From: Burkholderiales bacterium
GTDB taxonomy: Bacteria > Pseudomonadota > Gammaproteobacteria > Burkholderiales > SG8-41
DNA length: 64,000 nucleotides
NCBI GenBank assembly: GCA_030684405.1
Contig: JAUXYA010000034.1
Coordinates: 79,494 to 143,493, forward strand
Reading direction: 5' to 3'
The notes beneath the pieces are model-generated. The model was not told where the DNA came from and searched no databases. It saw only the letters and a program-made list of their open reading frames with translations. Below, one piece after another: positions 18,142-27,596 of this stretch; position 1 is the first letter of the stretch; each line of letters opens with the position of its first letter. Both the position numbers and the translations under genes were made by a program.

Positions 18142-19062
18142 ATGCTTCGTATCGGATCCCTTTTTGCCGCCATCGCCGCGGCCAGCCTGCTCGCCGCGCC
18201 GCTGCACGCGCAGGAGCTCACCGGCACCCTGAAGAAAATCAAGGACACCGGAGTCGTCAAGATCGGCCACCGCGACGCCTCCATCCCGTTTTCCTACCTC
18301 GACGACAAGCAGCGTCCGATCGGCTATGGGGTGGACATCTGCATGAAAATCGTGGACCGCATCAAGGCCGAGCTGAAGATGCCCAAGCTGCGGGTCGAAT
18401 TCGTTCCGGTAACCTCGCAGACGCGGATTCCCGTTCTCACCGGCGGCAACATCGACATGGAGTGCGGCTCGACCACCAACTCGGTGGAGCGCCAGAAGCA
18501 GGTCGATTTCGCGCCGACCTACTTCGTCACCGGCACCAAGATCATTGTCAAGAAGGGCTCGGGCATCAAGGGCTATGACGATCTGAAGGGCAAGAACGTG
18601 GTCTTCACCCAGGGCACCACCAACGAGCGCGCGATCAAGGCCTACAACGACGAGAAGAAGCTCGGTATCAATTTCATCCCCTCGAAGGACCATGCCGAGT
18701 CCTTCCTCTCTGTTGAAACCGGCCGCGCGGTCGCCTTCCCGATGGACGACATCCTGCTCTACGGCCTCAAAGCGAGTGCGCGAAACCCCGACGATTACGA
18801 AGTGATCGGCGAATTCCTCTCCGACGACCCCTATGCGATCATGATGCGCAGGGATGACCCTGCATTCAAGAAAGTCGTCGACAGCGCCGTGACCGCTCTC
18901 TACAAAAGTGGCGAAATCAACAAGATCTACACGAAGTGGTTCCAGTCGAAGATTCCGCCCAAGGGCATCAACCTCAACTTCCCGATGTCGGAAGGCCTGA
19001 AGGAAGCCATCAAGAATCCCAACAATACCGGCGTCGGCCCCTGCGGCAAGATGAAGTGCTGA
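18142..19062 (+). CDS. gltI: Glutamate/aspartate ABC transporter substrate-binding protein
   Basis: A 306-residue periplasmic binding protein with a signal peptide cleaved near LHAQE. Type-II binding-protein landmarks are HRDASIPFSYLDDKQRPIGY, SQTRIPVLTGGNIDMECGST (the 'ECGSTTN' loop seen in DEBP/GltI) and QGTTNERAIKAYN. Two cysteines close the C-terminus (GPCGKMKC). It is the first gene of an importer operon. A ribosome site (AAGGAGG) precedes the ATG. Glu/Asp specificity is inferred from the ECGST-type motif and neighbouring racemase. Confidence 0.88.
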   Translation: MLRIGSLFAAIAAASLLAAPLHAQELTGTLKKIKDTGVVKIGHRDASIPFSYLDDKQRPIGYGVDICMKIVDRIKAELKMPKLRVEFVPVTSQTRIPVLTGGNIDMECGSTTNSVERQKQVDFAPTYFVTGTKIIVKKGSGIKGYDDLKGKNVVFTQGTTNERAIKAYNDEKKLGINFIPSKDHAESFLSVETGRAVAFPMDDILLYGLKASARNPDDYEVIGEFLSDDPYAIMMRRDDPAFKKVVDSAVTALYKSGEINKIYTKWFQSKIPPKGINLNFPMSEGLKEAIKNPNNTGVGPCGKMKC

Positions 19063-19094
19063 GCACGGGATTTTCCGTCCCAGACAGGAAAGAC

Positions 19095-19127
19095 AAAACC
19101 GGGGATCCTGATTCCCCGGTTTTTTTT
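19095..19127 (+). terminator. Rho-independent terminator or attenuator between gltI and its permease genes
   Basis: The stem AAAACCGGGGA pairs with TCCCCGGTTTT around a 7-base loop and runs into a T tract. It sits between the binding-protein and permease genes. There it probably trims read-through so that the binding protein is made in excess. Confidence 0.85.
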
Positions 19128-19156
19128 CGCCCCTCTTTCGCGCTACACTGAACCGC

Positions 19157-19885
19157 ATGGACTTCGGCTTCCTGTTCGAGCCCGCATTCTCGGGCGGCGG
19201 CACCTACCTCGACTGGGTCATCTCCGGCATCCAGTGGACGCTTTACCTTTCGGTGATCGGCTGGATCATCGCCTTCGTCCTCGGCTCCATACTCGGCGTC
19301 CTGCGGACCGTGCCACTCGCAATCCTGCGCGTACCGGCGACGATATATGTCGAAGTGTTCCGCAACATCCCGCTGCTGGTACAGATGTTCATCTGGTACT
19401 TCGTGGTGCCGGAGATCGTGCCCAAGGCCGCCGGCGACTGGTTGAAGACGCAGATGCCAATGCCGGAGTTCTGGAATGCCGCGTTATGTCTCGGCACCTA
19501 CACCGCCTCGCGCGTTGCCGAGCAGGTGCGCGCCGGCATCCAGTCGATTCCGCGCGGGCAGGTGGATGCCAGCCTCGCTATCGGGCTCACGCTGCCGCAG
19601 ACCTATCGCCACTTGCTGTTGCCGATGTCCTACCGGATCATCATTCCGCCATTGACTACCGAGTTCCTGACGATCTTCAAGAATTCATCCGTGGCGCTGA
19701 CCATCGGCGTCCTCGAACTCACCGCCCAGGCGCGCCAGATCTCCGAATACACCTTCCAGACCTTCGAGATATTCACCATCGCCACCGTGGTCTATGCCCT
19801 GATCACGCTGACGGTGACTTTCGCGATGCGCTGGGTCGAAGGCCGGGCACGGGTGCCCGGCTACATCGGCACCACCGGGAAATAG
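19157..19885 (+). CDS. gltJ: Amino-acid ABC transporter permease (GltJ-like)
   Basis: A 242-residue inner-membrane protein of the His/Glu/Gln permease family with about five helices. The EAA-type loop contacting the ATPase is EQVRAGIQSIPRGQVDASLAIGL. Family marks EVFRNIPLLVQMFIWYF and FLTIFKNSSVALTIG are present. It pairs with the next permease, 3 bases downstream. Confidence 0.9.
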   Translation: MDFGFLFEPAFSGGGTYLDWVISGIQWTLYLSVIGWIIAFVLGSILGVLRTVPLAILRVPATIYVEVFRNIPLLVQMFIWYFVVPEIVPKAAGDWLKTQMPMPEFWNAALCLGTYTASRVAEQVRAGIQSIPRGQVDASLAIGLTLPQTYRHLLLPMSYRIIIPPLTTEFLTIFKNSSVALTIGVLELTAQARQISEYTFQTFEIFTIATVVYALITLTVTFAMRWVEGRARVPGYIGTTGK

Positions 19886-19888
19886 GCC

Positions 19889-20578
19889 GTGTTCAGCCAG
19901 TTCGACTTCGAGGTCATCCGCGATTCACTGCCCTACCTGTGGCAAGGGATGCAGTTCTCGCTCGGCCTCACGCTGCTGGCGATGGCAGGCGGCATCGTAC
20001 TGGGCACGGTTCTCGCGCTGATGCGTCTTTCCTCATTGCGCATCCTGAGTTGGCCGGCCGGCGCCTACGTCAACCTGGTACGTTCTATCCCCCTGATCCT
20101 TGTCATTTTCTGGTTCTATTTCCTGATTCCGATCGCGATCAAGCACCTGAGCGGCAACCCCTACGCCTCCGGCATCGGCCCCTTCTACTCGGCGCTGATT
20201 GCCTTCACGATGTTCGAAGCCGCTTACTACTGCGAGATTATCCGCGCCGGAATCCAGAGCGTGCCGCGCGGGCAGGTGCATGCGGCCTATGCCCTGGGGC
20301 TCAATTACCGTCAGGCGACCACGCTGGTGATCCTGCCGCAGGCCTTCCGCAACATGCTCCCGGTTCTGCTGACCACGAGCATCATCCTGTTCCAGGATAC
20401 CTCGCTGGTCTACGTCGTCGGTCTCACCGACTTCATGGGTGCCGCGAGCAAGGTCGCGCGCCGCGACGGGCGCCTGGTCGAACTCTACCTGTTCGCAGCA
20501 CTGATTTATTTCATCCTTTGCTTCACTGCCTCGTATTTCGTACGGCGACTGCAGCAACGCATCACGCCACCGCGCTAG
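19889..20578 (+). CDS. gltK: Amino-acid ABC transporter permease (GltK-like)
   Basis: A 229-residue partner permease with a GTG start. The EAA loop is EIIRAGIQSVPRGQVHAAYALGL. NLVRSIPLILVIFWFYFL and ILFQDTSLVYVVGL are typical of GltK. Only 3 bases separate it from the upstream permease stop and 10 bases from the ATPase gene. Confidence 0.9.
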   Translation: MFSQFDFEVIRDSLPYLWQGMQFSLGLTLLAMAGGIVLGTVLALMRLSSLRILSWPAGAYVNLVRSIPLILVIFWFYFLIPIAIKHLSGNPYASGIGPFYSALIAFTMFEAAYYCEIIRAGIQSVPRGQVHAAYALGLNYRQATTLVILPQAFRNMLPVLLTTSIILFQDTSLVYVVGLTDFMGAASKVARRDGRLVELYLFAALIYFILCFTASYFVRRLQQRITPPR

Positions 20579-20588
20579 GAATCCCGAC

Positions 20589-21323
20589 ATGGCCATGATC
20601 GAATTCAGGAACGTCAGCAAGTGGTACGGCAGCTTTCAGGTGCTGAAGGACTGCAGCACAAAAGTCGAAAAGGGCGAAGTTGTCGTCGTCTGCGGCCCTT
20701 CAGGCTCGGGCAAGTCAACGCTGATCAAGTGCGTCAACGGCCTCGAGCCCTTCCAGCAGGGTGAGGTCATCGTCAACGGCGAGTCAGTCGGGGCAAAGAG
20801 CACCAGACTGCCGCAGTTGCGCGCAAAAATCGGCATGGTATTCCAGCACTTCGAGCTCTTCCCGCACATGGACGTGACAGCGAATCTCAACCTCGCGCAG
20901 GTCAAGGTTCTCGGGCGCAGCGCCGAGGAAGCCACAGCAAAATCGCATGCCCTGCTGCAGCGTGTGGGCATGATCGAGCACGCGAAGAAATTTCCGGGGC
21001 AGCTTTCCGGTGGCCAACAGCAGCGCGTCGCCATCGCCCGCGGCCTCGCGATGGACCCGATCGCGATGCTGTTTGACGAACCCACCTCCGCGCTCGACCC
21101 CGAAATGATCAACGAGGTTCTCGACGTGATGGTCGAACTCGCGCAGGAAGGCATGACCATGATGTGCGTGACCCATGAGATGGGATTCGCGCGCAAGGTT
21201 GCCCATCGCGTGATATTCATGGACGAGGGCGAGATCGTCGAAGACGCCCCGAAGGAAGAGTTCTTCGGCACGCCGCGCTCAGAGCGCGCGCAGCAGTTCC
21301 TGTCGAAAATTCTCCACCACTGA
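20589..21323 (+). CDS. gltL: Amino-acid ABC transporter ATP-binding protein (GltL-like)
   Basis: A 244-residue ABC ATPase. Walker A is GPSGSGKST, Q-loop VFQHFELFPHM, signature LSGGQQQR, Walker B MLFDEPTSALD, and the H-loop is in CVTHEMGFARKVA. Length and motifs match polar amino-acid importers (GlnQ/GltL). It is the last gene of the operon and energises the two permeases. Confidence 0.93.
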   Translation: MAMIEFRNVSKWYGSFQVLKDCSTKVEKGEVVVVCGPSGSGKSTLIKCVNGLEPFQQGEVIVNGESVGAKSTRLPQLRAKIGMVFQHFELFPHMDVTANLNLAQVKVLGRSAEEATAKSHALLQRVGMIEHAKKFPGQLSGGQQQRVAIARGLAMDPIAMLFDEPTSALDPEMINEVLDVMVELAQEGMTMMCVTHEMGFARKVAHRVIFMDEGEIVEDAPKEEFFGTPRSERAQQFLSKILHH

Positions 21324-21388
21324 CCCCTTCCGCGCAGTTACAATGCGCGCTTTTCAGCGAGGGCGCCCCTCATGGCGCATGTCCCCAG

Positions 21389-21784
21389 ATGGCTTCGAGC
21401 ACTGCAAAAAAGAAATCCGGCAACCAGTACGACTGCAGCAAATGCCCCGGCTACTGCTGCAGCTACCCCCTGATCGAGGTCGGCAAGCGCGACATCGCAC
21501 GGTTGGCGAAACATTTCGAAATCACCTACGCGCAGGCTGAATCGCAGTACACGCGCTTTGACCGCTCGGAGAAGGTGCGTTCGCTGAAACAGCAGGATGA
21601 CCGGCATTTCGGAAAAATCTGCAAGCTGTTCGACACCCGCAAGCGTCATTGCACGGTTTACGAGGCCCGTCCCGGCGTGTGCCGTGAATATCCGGACGGC
21701 AAACGCTGCGGCTATTACGAGTTCCTGGTGTTCGAGCGCGAACACCAAGACGATCCGAAGTTCGTCGCGACGACCGACAACTAG
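21389..21784 (+). CDS. YkgJ-family cysteine-cluster protein
   Basis: A 131-residue cytosolic protein with the CxxCxxxCC-type metal site (CSKCPGYCC) and a second cysteine set (CKLF, HCTVYEARPGVCREYP) characteristic of the YkgJ/UPF0153 zinc/iron-chelating family. The exact role is not known. It has its own short gap after gltL and is followed by a strong terminator. Confidence 0.82.
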   Translation: MASSTAKKKSGNQYDCSKCPGYCCSYPLIEVGKRDIARLAKHFEITYAQAESQYTRFDRSEKVRSLKQQDDRHFGKICKLFDTRKRHCTVYEARPGVCREYPDGKRCGYYEFLVFEREHQDDPKFVATTDN

Positions 21785-21808
21785 AACCGAGCTGCAGGAT
21801 GCCGTTGA

Positions 21809-21833
21809 AAAGCCCCGCGATGCGGGGCTTTCT
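21809..21833 (+). terminator. Rho-independent terminator after the YkgJ-family gene
   Basis: A perfect stem AAAGCCCCGC / GCGGGGCTTT encloses a 3-base loop and is followed by TCTTC. It lies in the convergent gap between the YkgJ-like gene and argE and could serve both directions. Confidence 0.8.
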
Positions 21834-21887
21834 TCATCTGTAGCCGGAGTTCATCGGGCGCAAACCTGCCCGACAGATCTCTGCACC

Positions 21888-23057
21888 TCAGACGCAGCAG
21901 CGCGCCATCAGCCCGCGCAGGAAACGCTCGCAGCGGGCAACCTGCTCCAGGGTGACAAATTCATCCGGCTTGTGCGCCTCGCGGATCGAGCCGGGGCCGC
22001 AAACCACGGTGGGCACGCCAGCAACCTGGAACTGTGAGGCCTCGGTGCCAAAGGACACTTTGACGGTCTCCTCGCAACGCGAAAACTCCTGCACCAGCGC
22101 CGTGATTTCGGCTTCCGCACCGGTATCCAGCGCCGGGATCTCCGAGAGCTTTTTGATCGTGAAGCCGGTGCGCGGATCGACCGCATGCATCTCCGGTTCA
22201 ATCACCGTGCGCAGATGTGATTCGAATTCGGCACGCAGACGCTCCGGATCATCACCGGGCAGATTGCGAAATTCAAAATCAAAGACGCAGTCCTGAGGCA
22301 CGATGTTGAGCGCGGTGCCGCCGCGGATCACGCCGGTGTGCACAGTGGTGTAGGCAATGTCGAAACCGCGGTCATAGGGTCCACGGTCGCGATGGCGCCG
22401 TGCCAGCTGCTTGAGAAAAGTCACTGCCTCCGCCGCCGCCTCCACCGCATTGACGCCATACGGCGCATAGGCAGAATGCGCGGCCAGACCGCGCACGGTG
22501 CAGCGGTAACTCTGCTTGCCCTTGTGCGCGATCACCGGCCGCATCTCGGTCGGTTCGCCGACGATGCAGGACCGCGGCCGAATGCCTGCATTGACCATAT
22601 CCCCGAGCAATTCCCGCACGCCGAGGCAACCCACCTCCTCATCGTAGCTGAACGCCAGGTGCAGGGGCGTTTTCAGGCCGCGGTTCACGTAGTCCGGGAC
22701 CAGCGCGAGCACGCAGGCAATGAAGCTCTTCATGTCGGAGGTGCCGCGGCCGTAGAGCCGGCCTTCGCGCTCGGCGAGCACAAACGGATCGCTGCTCCAT
22801 TGCTGGCCATCCACCGGCACCACGTCGGTATGCCCCGACAGCACGATGCCGGGCTCGCCACGTGGACCAAGAGTCGCGAACAGGTTGGCCTTGCGCCGAT
22901 CATTATCGAAAGTCAGCCGCAGATCGGCATCGAGCGGGCGCAGCAGTTCGCGCACGTAATCGATCAGTTGCAGGTTCGAATCGCGGCTGACCGTGGGAAA
23001 CGCGATCAGTTCGCGGATCAGCCGGAGGGAGTCGGCGCCGGGCGCAGCAGCATTCAT
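21888..23057 (-). CDS. argE: Acetylornithine deacetylase (M20 family)
   Basis: A 389-residue di-zinc amidohydrolase. Metal and catalytic motifs are GHTDVVPVDGQQW, GRGTSDMKSF and FSYDEEVGCLG (general base Glu). The dimerisation domain follows IAHKGKQSYRCTVRG. Length and sequence fit ArgE, which releases ornithine from N-acetylornithine, but other M20 amidases are close. It stands alone between convergent and divergent neighbours. Confidence 0.85.
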   Translation of the reverse strand: MNAAAPGADSLRLIRELIAFPTVSRDSNLQLIDYVRELLRPLDADLRLTFDNDRRKANLFATLGPRGEPGIVLSGHTDVVPVDGQQWSSDPFVLAEREGRLYGRGTSDMKSFIACVLALVPDYVNRGLKTPLHLAFSYDEEVGCLGVRELLGDMVNAGIRPRSCIVGEPTEMRPVIAHKGKQSYRCTVRGLAAHSAYAPYGVNAVEAAAEAVTFLKQLARRHRDRGPYDRGFDIAYTTVHTGVIRGGTALNIVPQDCVFDFEFRNLPGDDPERLRAEFESHLRTVIEPEMHAVDPRTGFTIKKLSEIPALDTGAEAEITALVQEFSRCEETVKVSFGTEASQFQVAGVPTVVCGPGSIREAHKPDEFVTLEQVARCERFLRGLMARCCV

Positions 23058-23142
23058 GATGACGTCCGTCGTTAAAGGGGCAGGATAGGCAGACCTCCGG
23101 TACGTGTCAACGCGGCATCTTGCGGTATCCTAAGCGGACACC

Positions 23143-24720
23143 ATGAACAAAAAAGCCATGATTTCATTTGCGTCCTCGGCATTTGCGCTGATGCTGCTCC
23201 TAACAGGCCCGGCGTCCGCTGCCGATCTGCGCATCGGGCTCTCCGGCGAAGTGACTTCGCTGGATCCGCACCTGCTCGCTTCGCAGCCGAACCTGACCGT
23301 AGCGCGCCATGTCTTCGAATCCCTGACCGACGTCGATCCTCAGACCAAACTGATTCCCGGACTCGCCGAAAGCTGGCGTGCGCTGGATGCGCTGACCTGG
23401 GAATTCAAGCTGCGCCGCGGCGTGAAATTCCATGACGGATCCGAATTCACCGCTGAAGACGCGGTGTTTTCCATCGCGCGGCCGCTGTCGATCAAGGGCA
23501 GCCCCGGCGGCTTCGCCTCCTCCGTACGCGCCGTCGAATCGGCGACCGCAGTTGACCGCCACACGCTGCGTGTAAGGACGAAGTACCCGTACGGCGCGCT
23601 GCCCGAGGAACTCAATTCCATCCTGATCGTTTCGCGTAAACATGCACAGAATGCCGGCCCCGAGGATTTCGACTCGGGCCGGGCAATGGTCGGCACCGGT
23701 CCGTACCGCTTTGTCCGCTACCAGCGCGGCGACCGGCTGGAACTCGCGCGCCACGACAACTGGTGGGGCAAGACCCCGCCCTGGACCCGGGTTACCTTGC
23801 GCGTCATCCCCGCCGATCCCTCGCGCACCGCTGCATTACTCTCCGGTGAGCTCGACGTGATTGAACACGTGCCCTCAGCGGATTTAAAAAATATCATTAA
23901 AAACAATAAGTTACGGGTATCCCAAAACACCTCCTGGCGCACCATCCTGCTCCACCTCGACCAGTACCGCGCACAGCCACCGGGTGTCCGCGGACCCGAC
24001 GGCAAACCCTTGGCAGACCATCCCTTCCGCGCGCTGCGCGTGCGCCGCGCAATGTCGATGGCGATCAACCGCAACGCGATTGCCGAACGCGTGATGGAGG
24101 GCTTGGCAGTACCGGCCGCCAACATCGTCTCGCCCGACGTCTTCGGCCACAACACCGCGCTGAAGCCCCTGCCCTATGACCCCGAAGGCGCGAAACGCCT
24201 GCTCGAGGAAGCCGGTTACCCGAAGGGATTCCGTATCACACTGGTCGGCCCCAACAACCGCTACATCAATGACCAGCAGATCCTGCAGACTGTCGCACAA
24301 CTGCTCACGCGTGTCGGCATCCAGACCCGCGTCGAAGCGATGCCGATGTCGGCCTTTCTCGGGCGGGTGCGCAAGGAGGAAACCGCCGTATCGCTGCTCG
24401 GCTGGGGTTCCTTCGCTGCTGATCTCGCATTGCGCTCACTCGTCGCCACGCCGAATCCCGAGAAGGGCTATGGCGCGTGGAACTGGGGGCGTTACGCCAA
24501 CCCGAAAGTCGATACCCTGATGGAACAGGCCCTGGCCAGCGTCGACCGTGGTAAACGCGAAGCTCTGGCGCGCGAAGCCAACACGCTGGCGATGCAGGAT
24601 CTGGCCTTCATCCCGCTGCACCACCAGGTGGTCAGCTGGGCCATGCGCGCGGACCTTGCCTATGCGCCGCGCACGGACGAGTTCACGTTTGCCCATCATT
24701 TCTTGCCGGGCGTGCGCTGA
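23143..24720 (+). CDS. Peptide-type ABC transporter substrate-binding protein (SBP family 5)
   Basis: A 525-residue periplasmic binding protein of the OppA/DppA/NikA class. The signal peptide ends near ASAAD. Family stretches are SLDPHLLASQPNL, LTWEFKLRRGVKFHDG and the tail PLHHQVVSWAM. It heads a run that includes an M14-type deacylase and two Dpp-type permeases. The ligand could be a small peptide or acylated amino acid. A short AT-rich patch lies at 23880-23930. Confidence 0.87.
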   Translation: MNKKAMISFASSAFALMLLLTGPASAADLRIGLSGEVTSLDPHLLASQPNLTVARHVFESLTDVDPQTKLIPGLAESWRALDALTWEFKLRRGVKFHDGSEFTAEDAVFSIARPLSIKGSPGGFASSVRAVESATAVDRHTLRVRTKYPYGALPEELNSILIVSRKHAQNAGPEDFDSGRAMVGTGPYRFVRYQRGDRLELARHDNWWGKTPPWTRVTLRVIPADPSRTAALLSGELDVIEHVPSADLKNIIKNNKLRVSQNTSWRTILLHLDQYRAQPPGVRGPDGKPLADHPFRALRVRRAMSMAINRNAIAERVMEGLAVPAANIVSPDVFGHNTALKPLPYDPEGAKRLLEEAGYPKGFRITLVGPNNRYINDQQILQTVAQLLTRVGIQTRVEAMPMSAFLGRVRKEETAVSLLGWGSFAADLALRSLVATPNPEKGYGAWNWGRYANPKVDTLMEQALASVDRGKREALAREANTLAMQDLAFIPLHHQVVSWAMRADLAYAPRTDEFTFAHHFLPGVR

Positions 24721-24746
24721 GAGCGACGCCCCCCCACGGACAATGC

Positions 24747-25709
24747 ATGACAGACCCCAACGCCTACACCGTTGAAATCTCGCCGCCGGATATTTCACCC
24801 TACCGTGGCGGGAATACCGGCATCGAGTACGTAACCACGCTTGACAGCGGCAAGCCTGGCCCCCACGTAATGGTGACCACGCTCGTGCATGGCAATGAGA
24901 TCTGCGGCGCCATCGTCGTTGATGAACTGTTCCGCGGCGGCATTCGCCCCTTGCACGGTCGCCTGACCCTGGCTTTCTGCAACGTGGCGGCATTCGAGCG
25001 CTTCGATCCTGCCAATCCCGAAGTCTCGCGCTGGGTCGATGAAGACTTCAACCGCCTGTGGACCACTGCGGTTCTGGATGGAGAGCGCAACAGCACCGAA
25101 CTGCGCCGTGCCCGCACGCTGCGCCCGCTTATCGACAGCGTTGATTTCCTGCTCGATATCCACTCCATGCAGCATCCCTCCGATCCACTGCTGCTCACCG
25201 GACCGCTCGCCAAGGGACGCGAGCTCGCCGCTGCGATCGCCTACCCGGCCCTCGCAGTGAGCGATGCCGGGCATGCCGCCGGCAGGCGCATGCGCGACTA
25301 TGCTGCGTTCGGCGAAACCAGCAGCCCGAAAAACGCCATGCTGGTCGAATGCGGCCAGCACTGGACGCAAGGTGCTGTGGACGTTGCCCGCGAGACCACG
25401 CTGCGCTTTCTCGCCCATTTCGGCATCATCGATCCCCGCGCCGGTCCGTTCCGCCTCTCCACCACGCCGTTCGCCCAGCAGATCGTGGAAGTTACCCATC
25501 CCGTCACCATCGAAGCGGAAACCTTCCGCTTTGCGCAGACTTTCACCGGCCTTCAGGTCATCGAGCACTCGGGAACCCTCATCGGCTGGGATGGCGATCG
25601 CGAAGTACGCACCCCCTACGACCACTGCGTGCTGGTGATGCCCTCGAAACGGCTCTACCGCGGACAGACTGCAGTACGCCTCGGACGATTCATCGTGGCT
25701 GGCGCCTGA
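24747..25709 (+). CDS. Succinylglutamate desuccinylase/aspartoacylase-family hydrolase
   Basis: A 320-residue zinc-dependent deacylase of the M14 fold. Zinc ligands are the HxxE of LVHGNEICG and the His of LLDIHSMQHP; the catalytic glutamate is in MLVECGQHW. Relatives remove acyl groups from amino acids (AstE, ASPA). It sits between a binding protein and permeases, so its substrate is probably what the transporter brings in. ATG at 24747 was used; another ATG at 24743 is in a different frame. Confidence 0.82.
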   Translation: MTDPNAYTVEISPPDISPYRGGNTGIEYVTTLDSGKPGPHVMVTTLVHGNEICGAIVVDELFRGGIRPLHGRLTLAFCNVAAFERFDPANPEVSRWVDEDFNRLWTTAVLDGERNSTELRRARTLRPLIDSVDFLLDIHSMQHPSDPLLLTGPLAKGRELAAAIAYPALAVSDAGHAAGRRMRDYAAFGETSSPKNAMLVECGQHWTQGAVDVARETTLRFLAHFGIIDPRAGPFRLSTTPFAQQIVEVTHPVTIEAETFRFAQTFTGLQVIEHSGTLIGWDGDREVRTPYDHCVLVMPSKRLYRGQTAVRLGRFIVAGA

Positions 25710-25737
25710 GCCCTTCGCCACCGCGCGTCCGGCGACA

Positions 25738-26712
25738 ATGCTGAACTACATCCTGCGGCGGCTGTGCTGGAGCATGCTTGCGCTGCTCGCGATGTCGCTG
25801 CTGGTGTTCGCCGGCGTCTACGCGATCGGCAACCCGGTGGACATCCTCGTCAACCCGCAGGCCGACCAGGCGGAAATCACGCGCAGCATCGCGCAGTTGG
25901 GCCTCGATCGGCCGCTGTGGCAGCAATACTGGCATTTCCTCAAAGGCGCCCTTGGCGGCGACCTTGGCATCTCTTTCGTCGCCGGCGTGCCGGCGATCAC
26001 GCTGATTCTCGAACGCCTGCCGGCGACACTGGAGCTCGCGCTGCTGGCAATGCTGATCGCCGTCGCGCTTGGCGTGCCGCTGGGCCTGCTCGCGGGCCTT
26101 AAACCGGAGTCCTGGCCCGCCCGCACGATCATGGCCGGTTCCATCCTTGGCTTCTCGTTACCGACCTTCTGGGTCGGCTTGATGCTGATCCTGCTGTTTT
26201 CAGTGCAACTCGGCTGGCTGCCGACAACCGGCCGCGGCCCCACCGTCGAGTTACTCGGCATCCCGGTGAGCTTCCTCAGCTGGGAAGGCCTGCGCCACCT
26301 GATCCTTCCGGCCACCAACCTGGCACTGTTCAAGCTTGCGCTGCTGATCCGGCTGGTGCGCGCGGGCACCCGCGAAGCGATGCTGCAGGACTACGTGCGC
26401 CACGCCCGCGCCAAGGGTGTAGCAGAGCACGACATCCTGCGCGTGCACGTGCTGCCCAACATCCTTATTCCGGTGGTCACCGTCGCCGGCCTCGAGTTCG
26501 GCTCCCTGCTCGCCTTCGCAGTGGTCACCGAAACCGTGTTCGCATGGCCTGGCATGGGCAAGCTGCTGATCGACTCCATCGGCCTGCTCGACCGTCCGGT
26601 GATCGTCGCCTACCTGCTGGTCACGGTCTGCCTGTTCATACTCATCAACCTCGTGGTCGACCTGCTCTACGCGGCGCTCGACCCGCGGATGCGGCTGGGC
26701 AGCCAATCATGA
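25738..26712 (+). CDS. Dipeptide/oligopeptide ABC transporter permease (DppB-like)
   Basis: A 324-residue inner-membrane permease. It has the N-terminal LNYILRRLCWSMLALLAMSLLVF, the DppB domain GLDRPLWQQYWHFLKGALGGDLGIS (two adjoining pieces), and an EAA loop in HARAKGVAEHDILRVHVLPN. The stop overlaps the next start as ATGA, giving a coupled heterodimer with the DppC-like protein. Confidence 0.9.
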   Translation: MLNYILRRLCWSMLALLAMSLLVFAGVYAIGNPVDILVNPQADQAEITRSIAQLGLDRPLWQQYWHFLKGALGGDLGISFVAGVPAITLILERLPATLELALLAMLIAVALGVPLGLLAGLKPESWPARTIMAGSILGFSLPTFWVGLMLILLFSVQLGWLPTTGRGPTVELLGIPVSFLSWEGLRHLILPATNLALFKLALLIRLVRAGTREAMLQDYVRHARAKGVAEHDILRVHVLPNILIPVVTVAGLEFGSLLAFAVVTETVFAWPGMGKLLIDSIGLLDRPVIVAYLLVTVCLFILINLVVDLLYAALDPRMRLGSQS

Positions 26713-27596
26713 GCGCCATGATCGCCGCGCCCTCGCCGCTGCGGGAAGCTTCGGCCAGCTTCGTGCGCGACCGCATCGCGCTGGCCGCAATGGTGCTGCT
26801 CTGCCTGTTGCTAACGGCAGCGCTCGGCGCTTCGTTGCTCAGTCCACAGAACCCCTACGACCTCGCACAGCTCGACATCCTCGATGCGCGGCTTGCGCCA
26901 GGATCGGCATCCTCCGCCGGCGGCACCTACTGGCTGGGCAGCGACGGTCAGGGCCGCGACCTGCTTTCGGCAATCCTGTACGGACTACGCATCAGCCTCG
27001 GGGTCGGCATTCTTTCGACCTTAGTCGCTCTGGCACTGGGCCTCGCGATCGGGCTGGCCTCGGCGCGTGCCGGGGGCTGGATCGATGCGCTGGTCATGCG
27101 CGTGGTAGACCTGCAGTTGTCCTTCCCTTCGATTCTCGTCGCGCTGATACTGCTGGCCGTGGCCGGCCAGGGCGTGGACAGGATCATCGTTGCCCTGATC
27201 GTCGTGCAGTGGGCCTACTACGCGCGCACCGTGCGCGGCGCCGCGCTGGTGGAGCTGAAGCGGGAATATGTCGATGCCGCGGTCTGCGCCGGCTACGGCG
27301 AGGCGCGCATCCTCTTCCGCCACGTGCTGCCCAACGTGCTGCCACCGCTGATCGTCGTCGCCACGGTGCAGGTCGCACACGCCATCGCCCTCGAAGCGAC
27401 GCTGTCCTTCCTTGGTCTGGGCCTGCCGATCACCGAGCCCTCGCTTGGCCTGCTGATCGCCAATGGCTACACCTACCTGCTCGCGGGACAGTACTGGATC
27501 AGCATGTTTCCGGGCCTTGCGCTGTTGCTGACCATCGTCGCAATAAACCTCGTCGGCGACCGCCTGCGGGACGTGCTGAACCCGCGGCTGCAATAA
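26709..27596 (+). CDS. Dipeptide/oligopeptide ABC transporter permease (DppC-like)
   Basis: A 295-residue permease partner. TYWLGSDGQGRDLLSAILYG is the hallmark DppC segment, and the EAA loop is AAVCAGYGEARILFRHVLPN. I chose the ATG at 26709, which overlaps the upstream stop; a longer frame to 26544 lies inside the neighbouring gene. No DppD/DppF-like ATPase gene follows: the next gene is on the opposite strand. The energising subunits must be encoded elsewhere or shared. Confidence 0.9.
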   Translation: MSAMIAAPSPLREASASFVRDRIALAAMVLLCLLLTAALGASLLSPQNPYDLAQLDILDARLAPGSASSAGGTYWLGSDGQGRDLLSAILYGLRISLGVGILSTLVALALGLAIGLASARAGGWIDALVMRVVDLQLSFPSILVALILLAVAGQGVDRIIVALIVVQWAYYARTVRGAALVELKREYVDAAVCAGYGEARILFRHVLPNVLPPLIVVATVQVAHAIALEATLSFLGLGLPITEPSLGLLIANGYTYLLAGQYWISMFPGLALLLTIVAINLVGDRLRDVLNPRLQ

